Source: JAKALD01 sp963817785
Lineage (GTDB): Bacteria; Pseudomonadota; Gammaproteobacteria; Burkholderiales; SG8-39
Reading direction: 5' to 3'
DNA: 64,000 nt
Assembly (NCBI GenBank): GCA_963817785.1
Contig: CAWFPL010000003.1
Coordinates: 682,001 to 746,000, forward strand
Part shown: piece after piece, positions 45,814 to 54,955 of the stretch
How positions within the stretch are numbered: the stretch's first letter is position 1
How the letters are laid out: the number at the start of each line of letters is the position of its first letter
Program-made: the position numbers and the translations under genes
Notes under the pieces: generated by a model
Told to the model about the DNA's origin: nothing
What the model saw: only the letters and a program-made list of their open reading frames with translations
Databases searched by the model: none

Positions 45814-46572
45814 ATGATCCGCTTCGACGTGGTGACCCTGTTTCCCGAGATGTTCGCCGCGGTGAGCCAGAGCGGCATCACGCGGCGGGCGCTGGAGGCG
45901 GGGCTGTGGCGCCTCGGGCTGTGGAACGTGCGCGATTTCACGACGGACAACTACCGGACGGTCGATGACCGGCCGTACGGCGGCGGGCCGGGCATGGTGA
46001 TGCTGGCCGAGCCGCTGGAGAAGGCGCTGGACGCGGTCCTGGCGGACCAGGGCGCGCAGCGCGGACGGGTGATTTATCTGTCGCCGCAGGGCAGGCGGCT
46101 CGATCACGCGAAGGTGATGGAGCTGGCCGGCGGGCAGGCGCTGACGCTGCTGTGCGGGCGTTACGAGGGCGTCGACGAGCGCCTGATCCGGCGCCGCGTG
46201 GACGAGGAGCTGTCGCTCGGCGATTACGTTCTCTCCGGAGGCGAGCTGGCGGCGATGGCGGTGATCGACGCGGTGGTGCGCCAGTTGCCGGGTGCGCTCG
46301 GCGACGGGCAGTCCGCCGCCGAGGAGTCGTTTGCGGACGGTCTGCTCGATTGCCCGCAGTACACGCGGCCTGAGGTGTACGCTGGCGAGCGGGTGCCCGA
46401 GGTGCTGCTCTCGGGGCACCATGCCGAGATCCGGCGCTGGAGGCTGAAGCAGGCGCTGGGGCGGACTTGGCAGCGCAGGCCGGAGCTGCTTGCCGCGCGG
46501 CGCTTGAGTGAACACGAACAGTCCCTGCTGGAGGAGTTCCGGCGGGACACGCAAGACGGAGCGAAATCATGA
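45814..46572 (+). CDS. trmD: tRNA (guanine-37-N1)-methyltransferase TrmD
   Basis: SPOUT methyltransferase that makes m1G37 in tRNAs to prevent frameshifting. The 252-residue protein starts MIRFDVVTLFPEMF and has DDRPYGGGPGMVMLAEPL near 50, the knot segment with YLSPQGRRLDH near 87, CGRYEGVDERLI near 113, and SLGDYVLSGGELAAM. Its last four bases overlap rplS (ATGA). Standard third gene of the rpsP operon. Confidence 0.96.
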   Translation: MIRFDVVTLFPEMFAAVSQSGITRRALEAGLWRLGLWNVRDFTTDNYRTVDDRPYGGGPGMVMLAEPLEKALDAVLADQGAQRGRVIYLSPQGRRLDHAKVMELAGGQALTLLCGRYEGVDERLIRRRVDEELSLGDYVLSGGELAAMAVIDAVVRQLPGALGDGQSAAEESFADGLLDCPQYTRPEVYAGERVPEVLLSGHHAEIRRWRLKQALGRTWQRRPELLAARRLSEHEQSLLEEFRRDTQDGAKS

Positions 46573-46943
46573 ATCTGATTCAGCAACTCGAGCAGGAAGA
46601 GATCAAGCGTCTCGGCAGGAAGGTCCCGGATTTTTCCCCCGGCGACACGGTGGTGGTGAGCGTGAACGTGGTCGAAGGCGAGCGCAAGCGCGTGCAGGCC
46701 TTCGAGGGAGTGGTGATCGGCAAGCGCAACCGCGGCCTCAACTCCTCGTTCATCGTGCGCAAGATCTCCTCGGGAGAGGGCGTCGAGCGCACCTTTCAGA
46801 CGTACTCGCCGCTGATCGCCTCGATCGAGGTGAAGCGCAAGGGCGCCGTGCGCCGCGCCAAGCTGTACTACCTGCGCTCGCGCTCGGGCAAGTCGGCACG
46901 CATCCGCGAGAAGATCGGCGCCGCCGCCGAGGCTCAAGAGTAA
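46569..46943 (+). CDS. rplS: 50S ribosomal protein L19
   Basis: Large-subunit protein at the interface with 30S. The 124-residue protein contains FSPGDTVVVSVNVVEGERKRVQAFEGVV and the GLNSSFIVRKISSGEGVERTF block that defines L19. The ATG at 46569 overlaps the trmD stop. A strong intrinsic terminator begins about 20 bases after its stop, closing the operon. Confidence 0.96.
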   Translation: MNLIQQLEQEEIKRLGRKVPDFSPGDTVVVSVNVVEGERKRVQAFEGVVIGKRNRGLNSSFIVRKISSGEGVERTFQTYSPLIASIEVKRKGAVRRAKLYYLRSRSGKSARIREKIGAAAEAQE

Positions 46944-46966
46944 GCCGGGCCGCCGCCAGAGCGGAA

Positions 46967-46991
46967 ACGGGGCGCCCGCCGCCCCGTTTTT
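46967..46991 (+). terminator. Rho-independent terminator of the rpsP-rplS operon
   Basis: ACGGGGCG (46967-46974), a five-base loop, CGCCCCGT (46980-46987) and then a run of T to 46991: an eight-base-pair GC-rich stem with a U tail. It is the clearest intrinsic terminator in the window. Confidence 0.88.
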
Positions 46992-47054
46992 GCCTGCATC
47001 CGCTTGATCGCGCACCGCGCGTCGCCTCGCGGCGCGCGGTGCGCGACGTGGATC

Positions 47055-47060
47055 TATAAT
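47055..47060 (+). promoter_or_regulatory. Consensus -10 box directly before ribBA
   Basis: A perfect TATAAT ends six bases before the ribBA ATG (47067), so transcription would begin at or next to the A of ATG. No good -35 is visible (GC-rich GGCGCGCGG lies there). No Shine-Dalgarno sequence or FMN riboswitch is present between terminator and gene. Confidence 0.55.
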
Positions 47061-47066
47061 CGCCCT

Positions 47067-48197
47067 ATGCGCCGCGAAGCCACCGCCATCAGCCCGATCA
47101 CGGAGATCATCGCCGAGATCCGGGCCGGACACATCGTGGTCCTGGTCGATGACGAAGACCGCGAGAACGAGGGCGATCTCGTGTTCGGCGCCGACTTCGT
47201 CACGGCCGAGAAGGTCAACTTCCTCGCCACGCACGGCCGCGGCCTGATCTGCATGCCGGTCACCGAGGAGCACGCGGCGCGCCTCGGCCTGAAGCCGATG
47301 GTGAACCAGAACCGCTCGCGCCACGGCACCAATTTCACCGCCTCGATCGAGGCCGCCGAAGGCATCGCCACCGGCATCTCGGCGCACGATCGCGCGCTCA
47401 CCATCAAAGTGGCGGCGGCGCGCGAAGCGAAACCCGAGGACATCGTCCAGCCGGGCCACGTATTCCCCCTGGTAGCGCAGCCCGGCGGGGTGCTGGTGCG
47501 CGCCGGCCACACCGAGGCGTGCTGCGACCTGGCGCGCCTCGCCGGGCTGACTCCCGCCGCCGTGCTGTGCGAGATCATGAAAGACGACGGCACCATGGCG
47601 CGGCTGCCCGACCTGGTCGAATTCGCGCCGCGCCACGGCCTCAAGATCGGCACCATCGCCGACCTGATCGAATACCGCAGCGCCAACGAGTCGCTGGTGC
47701 GCCGCACCGTCGAACGCGACATCCAGACGGCGAGCGGCGGCTTCCGTCTGGTCGCGTATCGCGACCTGCCGACCGGCGGCACGCACCTGGCGCTCACGCA
47801 CGGCGAGATCCGTGCCGAGCGCGAGACGCTGGTGCGCGTGCACGAGCCGTTGTCGATCTTGGACCTGCTCGATGCCGCCGCGGGGGCGCACTCCTGGGGC
47901 GTCGCCGAGGCGCTCGCGGCGATCGCGGCGCAGGGCAGCGGCGTGATGGTGCTGCTCAACTGCTCGCAGTCCGACGACGCGCTCGAGGCGCGCCTCAAAA
48001 ACGCGGCGCCGGAGCCGGCGCGCGCGGCCGGCGGCCGCAGCCGCGATCTGCGCACGTACGGCATCGGGGCGCAGATCCTGCGCGACCTCGGCGTCGGCCG
48101 CATGCGGCTGATGGCGGCGCCGCGCAAGATGCCGAGCATGGCCGGCTTCGGGCTCGAAGTCAGCAGCTACGCCGAGCTGCCGCCGCGCAGCGCCTGA
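47067..48197 (+). CDS. ribBA: RibBA: 3,4-dihydroxy-2-butanone-4-phosphate synthase with degenerate GTP cyclohydrolase II domain
   Basis: Riboflavin synthesis enzyme. The N-terminal RibB half (about 1-205) is intact, with VDDEDRENEGDLVFGAD, HGRGLICMP, the GTNFTASIEA stretch and RAGHTEACCDLARLAGL; it converts ribulose 5-phosphate to the four-carbon unit. The C-terminal RibA-like half (about 210-376) lacks the zinc-binding three-cysteine motif of GTP cyclohydrolase II, keeping only fragments such as RVHEPLSILDLL. It is therefore probably inactive, and a separate RibA is expected elsewhere. The ATG at 47067 was chosen over an upstream in-frame start because TATAAT lies just before it. The next gene is ribH. 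Confidence 0.9.
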   Translation: MRREATAISPITEIIAEIRAGHIVVLVDDEDRENEGDLVFGADFVTAEKVNFLATHGRGLICMPVTEEHAARLGLKPMVNQNRSRHGTNFTASIEAAEGIATGISAHDRALTIKVAAAREAKPEDIVQPGHVFPLVAQPGGVLVRAGHTEACCDLARLAGLTPAAVLCEIMKDDGTMARLPDLVEFAPRHGLKIGTIADLIEYRSANESLVRRTVERDIQTASGGFRLVAYRDLPTGGTHLALTHGEIRAERETLVRVHEPLSILDLLDAAAGAHSWGVAEALAAIAAQGSGVMVLLNCSQSDDALEARLKNAAPEPARAAGGRSRDLRTYGIGAQILRDLGVGRMRLMAAPRKMPSMAGFGLEVSSYAELPPRSA

Positions 48198-48201
48198 GCC
48201 G

Positions 48202-48678
48202 ATGAGCTCGCGCAACGCCGACCCGATCCAAGGCGGCGCCGAGGGCGCGGGCTTGCGCGTCGGCGTCGTGGTCAGCCGCTTCAACGGGGACATCGTCGCC
48301 AAGCTGCTCGAGCGCGCGCGCGCCGAGCTGGGGCGCCTCGGCGTGCGCCCGCAGGACGTGATCGAGGCGAGCGTGCCCGGCGCGCTCGAGATCCCGCTAG
48401 TGCTGCAGTGGATGGCGCAGTCGGAGCGCTACGACGCGCTGGTGGCGATCGGCGCGGTGATTCGCGGCGAGACCTATCATTTCGAGGTGGTCGCCGGCGA
48501 ATCGGCGCGCGGCGTGATGGACGTCGCGCTCGAGTTCGGCATCCCCGTGGCGAACGGCATTCTCACCACCGAAAACGAGGCCCAGGCGCTGGCGCGCCTC
48601 GACAAGGGCGCCGAGGCTGTGCGCGCGGCGCTCGAGTTGGCGCGGCTGCGCGCCGCCCTGGCGGAGCGCTGGCGATGA
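48202..48678 (+). CDS. ribH: 6,7-dimethyl-8-ribityllumazine synthase RibH
   Basis: Condenses the RibB product with the ribitylaminouracil to give lumazine, the riboflavin precursor; it forms icosahedral or pentameric assemblies. The 158-residue protein has VGVVVSRFNGDIVAKLL, the EASVPGALEIPLVLQWM segment, AIGAVIRGETYHFEVVAGE with the catalytic histidine, and GIPVANGILTTENEAQA. It starts five bases after ribBA and its stop overlaps the nusB ATG. Confidence 0.95.
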   Translation: MSSRNADPIQGGAEGAGLRVGVVVSRFNGDIVAKLLERARAELGRLGVRPQDVIEASVPGALEIPLVLQWMAQSERYDALVAIGAVIRGETYHFEVVAGESARGVMDVALEFGIPVANGILTTENEAQALARLDKGAEAVRAALELARLRAALAERWR

Positions 48679-49124
48679 AGAACGCGCGGCGGCGCTCGCG
48701 CGAGATCGCGTTGCAGGCGCTGTACGCCTGGCAGCTCGCCGGCGGAGATGCCGACGCGCTGCTCGATCAGGCGACGGCGCTGGAGGGCTACGAGCGTGCC
48801 GACCACGAGTTCGTGCGGACCTTGATCCGCGGGGTGCTCGCGCGCGCGGGCGAGATCGAGCAGCTGATCGCGCCGCACCTGACCCAGCGCAGCTTCGCCC
48901 AGCTCTCGCCGGTGGAACGCGCCATCCTGTGCATTGCCGCGTTCGAGCTCGCCGCCCAGCCGGAGACGCCGTTCAAGGTGATCCTCAACGAGGCGATCGA
49001 GCTCGGCAAGAGCTTCGGCGGCGCCGACGGATACAAGTTCGTGAACGGCGTGCTCGAGAAGCTCGCCGCCCAGCTGCGTGCGCACGAGGTCGCGCTCGCG
49101 GCGCAGGCGCGCCAGACCGCGTAA
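48675..49124 (+). CDS. nusB: Transcription antitermination factor NusB
   Basis: RNA-binding protein that joins NusE (S10) at boxA to allow antitermination, chiefly in rRNA operons. The 149-residue protein begins MKNARRRSREIALQALYAWQL and contains SPVERAILCIAAFEL and PFKVILNEAIELGKSFGGADGYKFVNGVLEKLA, the family core. ATG 48675 overlaps the ribH stop. The order ribH-nusB-thiL is conserved across proteobacteria. Confidence 0.95.
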   Translation: MKNARRRSREIALQALYAWQLAGGDADALLDQATALEGYERADHEFVRTLIRGVLARAGEIEQLIAPHLTQRSFAQLSPVERAILCIAAFELAAQPETPFKVILNEAIELGKSFGGADGYKFVNGVLEKLAAQLRAHEVALAAQARQTA

Positions 49125-49175
49125 TGCCGGTCGCGCGGGCCGCGGCGCCACGCACGCGCCATGCAGGTTGCTGAG

Positions 49176-50150
49176 ATGCCCGCCACGCTTTCGGAGTTCG
49201 AGATCATCCGGCGCTACTTCGAGCGCCCGGCCAGGGGGGCGGTGCTCGGAGTGGGCGACGACGCGGCGCTGGTGCGCCCGGCGTCCGGCATGGATCTCGC
49301 GGTGTCCACCGACATGCTGCTCGAGGGGCGCCACTTCCTGCCCGGCGCCGAACCGCGCGCGCTCGGCCACAAGGCGCTGGCGGTGAACCTGTCCGACATG
49401 GCGGCGATGGGCGCCACGCCGCGCTGGGCGACGCTCGCCATCGCCCTGCCCGAATGCGACGAGGCATGGCTCGCGGCGTTCGCCGACGGATTGTTCGCGC
49501 TCGCCGCGCGCCACGAGGTCGATCTGGTGGGCGGGGACACGACGCGCGGCGCGCTCACGATCGCGATCACCATCTTCGGCGAGGTGCCGCCGGGCCTGGC
49601 GCTGCTGCGCGGCGGCGCGCGCCCAGGCGACGACATCTGGGTTTCGGGAGAGCTCGGCGGCGCCGCCCTGGGGCTGGCGCACGCGCAGGGTCGGGTGGCG
49701 CTCGTCGCGGAGGCGGCGGCGGCCGTGCGCACGCGCCTGGACCAGCCCGAGCCGCGCGTCGAGCTCGGCGAGCGCCTGCGCGGCCTCGCCAGCGCGGCGA
49801 TCGACATCTCCGACGGTTTGGCGGGCGACCTGGGGCACCTTCTCGAGCGCTCCGGAGTCGGTGCGCTGGTGCACTACGAACGCTTGCCCAAGGCAACGGC
49901 CTTCGAGCGCCTGGCCGATCCGGAACTCGAGCGCGAGTGCGTGCTCTCGGGAGGCGACGACTACGAGCTGTGCTTCACCGCGCCGCAGGCGCAGCGCGCG
50001 CACATCGAGGCGCTCGTGGCGCAGACGGGGGTCGCGCTCACCCGGATCGGGGCGATCCAGCCGGGCGAGGCCCGCTTGCTGCTGCTCGATCGTGCCGGCA
50101 AGCCGCTGCCGCACGGCGGCGGCTTCGATCACTTCCGGCCGCGCCCATGA
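49176..50150 (+). CDS. thiL: Thiamine-monophosphate kinase ThiL
   Basis: PurM-like kinase that converts thiamine phosphate to thiamine pyrophosphate. From ATG 49176 the protein has 324 residues, starting MPATLSEFEIIRRYF like its homologues, with AGGT seven bases upstream; ATG 49161 is a longer option. Metal and nucleotide motifs include VGDDAALV, STDMLLEGRHF, VNLSDMAAMGATP, LVGGDTTRG and ISDGLAGDLGHL. The stop overlaps the pgpA start. Confidence 0.93.
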   Translation: MPATLSEFEIIRRYFERPARGAVLGVGDDAALVRPASGMDLAVSTDMLLEGRHFLPGAEPRALGHKALAVNLSDMAAMGATPRWATLAIALPECDEAWLAAFADGLFALAARHEVDLVGGDTTRGALTIAITIFGEVPPGLALLRGGARPGDDIWVSGELGGAALGLAHAQGRVALVAEAAAAVRTRLDQPEPRVELGERLRGLASAAIDISDGLAGDLGHLLERSGVGALVHYERLPKATAFERLADPELERECVLSGGDDYELCFTAPQAQRAHIEALVAQTGVALTRIGAIQPGEARLLLLDRAGKPLPHGGGFDHFRPRP

Positions 50151-50635
50151 TGACGTTCCGTCCGAAGGCGGGCTTCGTGTTCACGCACCCGGCGCATTTC
50201 ATCGCCTTCGGCTTCGGGGCCGGGCTGGCACGCTTCGCGCCGGGCACGGTGGGCACGCTGGTGGCCTTGCCGATCTGGTGGCTGATCGGCCGCGCCACCC
50301 CGCCGCTCGCGCTGCTCGTCATACTGACCGCGATGTTCGTGGTCGGCGTCTGGGCCTGCGGCATCACCGGGCGCGATCTCGGCATCGCGGATCACGGCGC
50401 CATGGTGTGGGACGAGATTGTCGCTTTCCTGCTGGTGCTGATGATCGTGCCCGCGCGGCCCGCCTGGCAGGCGGCGGCGTTCGTGCTGTTTCGTGGCTTC
50501 GACATCGTCAAGCCGCCCCCGATCCGCCAGCTCGAGCGGCGCATGAAGGGAGGCTTCGGGGTCATGTTCGACGACATCCTGGCGGCCGGCTATACGCTGC
50601 TGGTGCTCGCCTTGGCCAAGCGGCTGCTGTTCTGA
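50147..50635 (+). CDS. pgpA: Phosphatidylglycerophosphatase A PgpA
   Basis: Small integral membrane phosphatase that makes phosphatidylglycerol from its phosphate. The 162-residue protein has about four hydrophobic segments and the conserved stretches GLARFAPGTVGTLVALP, the catalytic-acid region DHGAMVWDEIVAFLL, and RGFDIVKPPPIRQLE followed by FDDILAAGY. ATG 50147 overlaps the thiL stop and its own stop overlaps the pncC ATG, giving a tight thiL-pgpA-pncC chain. Confidence 0.93.
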   Translation: MMTFRPKAGFVFTHPAHFIAFGFGAGLARFAPGTVGTLVALPIWWLIGRATPPLALLVILTAMFVVGVWACGITGRDLGIADHGAMVWDEIVAFLLVLMIVPARPAWQAAAFVLFRGFDIVKPPPIRQLERRMKGGFGVMFDDILAAGYTLLVLALAKRLLF

Positions 50636-51138
50636 TGCGCACCGACACGCTCGCCAAGCTCGCCGCGCTCGCCGGGGCGCGGCTCAAGGCCGGCGCGGCG
50701 CGCCTGGTGACCGCGGAGTCGTGCACCGGCGGCTGGGTCGCCCAGGCGGTGACCGCGGTCGCCGGTTCTTCGGACTGGTTCGAGCGCGGCTTCGTCACCT
50801 ATTCGAACGACGCCAAGCGCGAGCTGCTCGGCGTGCGCGAGGACACGCTCGCGCGCTTCGGGGCGGTGAGCGAGGAGACCGCGCGCGAGATGGCGCGCGG
50901 GGCGCTCGAGCGCAGCAAGGGAACGATCGCCCTCGCGATCACGGGGATCGCCGGCCCCACCGGGGGCACTCCCTCCAAACCGGTCGGCATGGTGTGCTTC
51001 GCGTGGGCGCACGATGGCCAGCTGCGCAGCGAGACGCGCCGCTTCACCGGGGATCGGGAAGGGGTGCGCCGGCAGGCGGTGATCCGGGCGCTGCAGGGCG
51101 TGCTCGAGGCGCTTGACGAGGCTGCGCCGCAGGGCTAG
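50635..51138 (+). CDS. pncC: Nicotinamide-nucleotide amidohydrolase PncC (CinA C-terminal domain)
   Basis: Deamidates NMN to nicotinate mononucleotide in the pyridine nucleotide cycle. The 167-residue protein is the free-standing CinA C-terminal domain. Motifs are RLVTAESCTGGWVAQAVTAVAGSS (nucleophile Ser in ESCTGG), FVTYSNDAKRELLGV, GAVSEETAREMARGAL, and ALAITGIAGPTGGTPSKPVG. ATG 50635 overlaps the pgpA stop. It lacks the N-terminal CinA domain, as is usual in proteobacteria. Confidence 0.93.
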   Translation: MRTDTLAKLAALAGARLKAGAARLVTAESCTGGWVAQAVTAVAGSSDWFERGFVTYSNDAKRELLGVREDTLARFGAVSEETAREMARGALERSKGTIALAITGIAGPTGGTPSKPVGMVCFAWAHDGQLRSETRRFTGDREGVRRQAVIRALQGVLEALDEAAPQG

Positions 51139-51160
51139 AAGTCACGCCTTCGGGCCCCAT

Positions 51161-52549
51161 ATGCGAGCTATGGGTGATGTTCGTCCAGCAGCGGTCGCAG
51201 GCGCCTTTTATCCGGGCGCCGCGAATGCGCTCGCCGCGCAGGTCGACGCGCTGCTCGGCGGCGCCGAGCCCGACGAGCCGCAGCTCTCCGTTCCCAAGGC
51301 GCTGATCGTTCCGCACGCCGGCTACGTCTATTCCGGCGCTGTCGCCGGGCGGGCCTTCGCCGCGCTCGCCGCCGCGCGCGGCAGTGTGACGCGCGTGGTG
51401 CTGCTCGGGCCGGTGCACCGCGTGCCGGTGCGCGGCCTGGCGCTGCCGGGGGCGAGCGGATTCGACACGCCGCTCGGCCGCGTGCCGATCGATCTGGACT
51501 CGGCCGCCGTGCTGCGCGGCCTGCCGCAGGTGGTGACCAGCCCCGCCGCGCATGCGCTCGAGCACTCCCTCGAAGTGCAACTGCCGTTCCTGCAGCGCGT
51601 TCTGGGCAGCTTCTCGCTGCTGCCGCTCGCGGTCGGTGCGGCAACCGTCGCCGAGGTGGCCGAGGTGATCGAGCGCCTGTGGGGCGGGCGCGAGACGCTG
51701 GTGGTGGTGAGCACCGACCTGTCGCACTATCACCGCTACGAGGAGGCGAAGCGCATCGACGCCGTTTCGGTGGCGCGCATCGCCTCGTTCGCCACCGATC
51801 TCGACCACGAGGAGGCCTGCGGGGCGACGCCGCTCAACGGCCTGCTGCGCGTGGCGCGCGCCAGGGGCCTGTCGATCCGGCTGCTCGACGCGTGCAACTC
51901 CGGCGACACGGCGGGCGAGCGCGACCGCGTGGTCGGCTACTCGGCGTTCGCGCTCCACGACCAGGCCGAGGAGGTGACGCATCACGAGACCGGGCGCACG
52001 CTGCTCGGCATCGCGCGCGGAGCGATCGCCGGCGCGCTGGATGCGAGCCGGGGCGGCTCGGTGCGCCTGCTCGCGAACCCAGCGTGGCTCGCGCGGCCGG
52101 GGGCGACCTTCGTGACGCTCACCATGGACGGCGCGCTGCGCGGCTGCATCGGCAGCCTGCAGGCCGAGCGGCCGCTGGGCGAGGACGTCGCCGCCAACGC
52201 GCTGCACGCCGCGTTCCGCGACCCGCGCTTTCCCGCGCTGACGCGCCCCGAGTGGCCGCGCGTCGAGACCGAGGTCTCGCTGCTCTCGGCCCCGCGGCCG
52301 ATGCGCTTCGCCGACGAGGCCGACCTGCTCGAGCAGGTGCGCCCCGGCGAGGACGGCCTGATCCTGGAATGCGCGGGCCGGCGCGGCACCTTCCTGCCGC
52401 AGGTCTGGGAAAGCCTGCCCGACAAGCGCCGCTTCCTCGAGGAGCTCAGGCGAAAGGCCGGCCTGCCGGCCGACACGCCGCTCGCGCGCTGCAAGCTGTC
52501 GCGCTACCAGGTGCGCAAGTGGCGCGATTCGGACTTGGTCCCCAACTAG
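51161..52549 (+). CDS. AmmeMemoRadiSam protein: Memo-like domain fused to AMMECR1 domain
   Basis: Fusion of two domains conserved from bacteria to humans with no settled biochemical role. The N-terminal Memo half (about 5-270) is related to extradiol dioxygenase-type enzymes and keeps putative metal ligands H52 (IVPHAGYVYSG), H86 (LLGPVHRV) and C245 (LDACNSGD), plus STDLSHYH. The C-terminal AMMECR1 half (about 285-462) holds the signature LRGCIGS at 326-332. ATG 51161 was used; ATG 51170 is also possible and neither has a strong ribosome site. It lies one base before the radical SAM gene, the known third member of this set. Confidence 0.9.
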   Translation: MRAMGDVRPAAVAGAFYPGAANALAAQVDALLGGAEPDEPQLSVPKALIVPHAGYVYSGAVAGRAFAALAAARGSVTRVVLLGPVHRVPVRGLALPGASGFDTPLGRVPIDLDSAAVLRGLPQVVTSPAAHALEHSLEVQLPFLQRVLGSFSLLPLAVGAATVAEVAEVIERLWGGRETLVVVSTDLSHYHRYEEAKRIDAVSVARIASFATDLDHEEACGATPLNGLLRVARARGLSIRLLDACNSGDTAGERDRVVGYSAFALHDQAEEVTHHETGRTLLGIARGAIAGALDASRGGSVRLLANPAWLARPGATFVTLTMDGALRGCIGSLQAERPLGEDVAANALHAAFRDPRFPALTRPEWPRVETEVSLLSAPRPMRFADEADLLEQVRPGEDGLILECAGRRGTFLPQVWESLPDKRRFLEELRRKAGLPADTPLARCKLSRYQVRKWRDSDLVPN

Positions 52550-52550
52550 C

Positions 52551-53636
<1,086 letters not shown>

Positions 53637-53661
53637 GCGCGCGCCGCGCCCGCGCGCGGCC

Positions 53662-54936
53662 GTGACGCCGCGCCCGCGTGCGGCCCTGGACTTCGCGCCG
53701 GGGCGCGGCGGCTGGCTCGCGCTGCTGTGCGCGAGCCGCGTGCTTTCGGCGAGCTGGTTCGTCGCCTACTCCGCGGTGCTGCCCCTGACGCAGCATGCCT
53801 GGGGCCTCAACGGGCGCGAGGCGGGGCTGATCCAGTCGGCCTTCAACCTGGGCTATCTCACCTCGCTGTTCTTCGTCGGCTTCCTGGCGGACCACTACGG
53901 CCCCCGGCGCACCTACGTCATGACGGGCGTCGCGGCCTGGGTGAGCCCGTTCCTGTTCGTCCTGTTCGCGCACGGCTTCTGGTCGGCCTACTGGCTGCAC
54001 GCGCTCACCGGCCTGTGCCAGGGAGGCTTCTATACGCCGATGCTGGCGCTGATCAACGAGCACGTCGAGCGGTCGCGGCGCGGGCGCGCGATGGGCATGT
54101 TCATCGGCGCCTCGAGCGCGGGCTACGCGCTGTGCCTGGGGCTCGCCGGGCTGGCGTTGAAGTTCACCGGCTGGCGCGGCGCGCTTATGCTCGTCGCGGC
54201 GCTGCCGCTGCTCGCGTGGCTGCTCGGCCTGGCGACGGTCGCGCGTACGCCGAACGTGGTGCACCCGCGCCCCGCGGGCGAGTCGCTGCTCGCCGCGCTG
54301 CCCGCGGTGCTGAAGAACCGGCGCGGCATGCTCTCGGTGTGGGGCTACACCTTCCACAACTGGGAACTGCTCGGGCTGTGGGCCTGGCTGCCGGCGTTCC
54401 TGACCGCGGCGCTGGCCGCGTCGGGCTCGAGCACGGCGCAAGCCGCCGCCGCCGCGCTCGCGCTGACCGCGGTGACCTACGTCGCCAACATCGGCGGCAG
54501 CGTGCTGGGCGGCCTGATGGCCGACCGCTGGGGGCGCACGCAGACGATCCTGCTGTGGTCGTGCACCAGCCTGGTGTTGTCGTTCTCGATCGGCTGGCTG
54601 ATCGCCCTGCCGGCGGCGCTGCTGGTGGCGCTCGCGTGCCTGTACAACTTCTCCGCGATCGCCGACTCGTCCACGCACTCGACGCTGCTCGCCGAGAGCG
54701 TGCCGCCGCACTACCTCGGGGTGGCGTTCTCGGTGCGCTCGGCGATCGGCTTCGGCGCGGGCGCGGTGAGCCCGGTGGTGTTCGGCATCGCTCTCGACCT
54801 CGCCGGCGGCGCGCGCGGCTCGGCCGGGCCCTTCGCCTGGGGCGTCGCCTGGGCGACGCTCGGTGCGGGCGCGCTGCTCGGTCCCCTGGCCACGCTCAGG
54901 CTGCAGCGCAGCGCAGCGCGCGCGACGCTACTATAG
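53662..54936 (+). CDS. MFS transporter, CynX/NimT-like or nitrate/sugar-phosphate-like type
   Basis: Twelve-helix major facilitator of 424 residues, starting at GTG 53662. The intracellular loop motif between helices 2 and 3 reads FLADHYGPRRTYVMTG (canonical G-x3-D-x2-G-R-R variant), and a second copy, LMADRWGRTQTIL, lies between helices 8 and 9. The substrate cannot be inferred from sequence. It lies 25 bases after the radical SAM gene and 19 before the SulP gene, so it may move a substrate or product of the AmmeMemoRadiSam enzymes; that link is only positional. Confidence 0.85.
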   Translation: MTPRPRAALDFAPGRGGWLALLCASRVLSASWFVAYSAVLPLTQHAWGLNGREAGLIQSAFNLGYLTSLFFVGFLADHYGPRRTYVMTGVAAWVSPFLFVLFAHGFWSAYWLHALTGLCQGGFYTPMLALINEHVERSRRGRAMGMFIGASSAGYALCLGLAGLALKFTGWRGALMLVAALPLLAWLLGLATVARTPNVVHPRPAGESLLAALPAVLKNRRGMLSVWGYTFHNWELLGLWAWLPAFLTAALAASGSSTAQAAAAALALTAVTYVANIGGSVLGGLMADRWGRTQTILLWSCTSLVLSFSIGWLIALPAALLVALACLYNFSAIADSSTHSTLLAESVPPHYLGVAFSVRSAIGFGAGAVSPVVFGIALDLAGGARGSAGPFAWGVAWATLGAGALLGPLATLRLQRSAARATLL

Positions 54937-54955
54937 CGCCGCAGGCGGGAAGAGC

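Noticed and set aside
46992..47066. FMN riboswitch upstream of ribBA
   Set aside because: The gap after the rplS terminator is only about 75 bp and has none of the conserved RFN element sequences.
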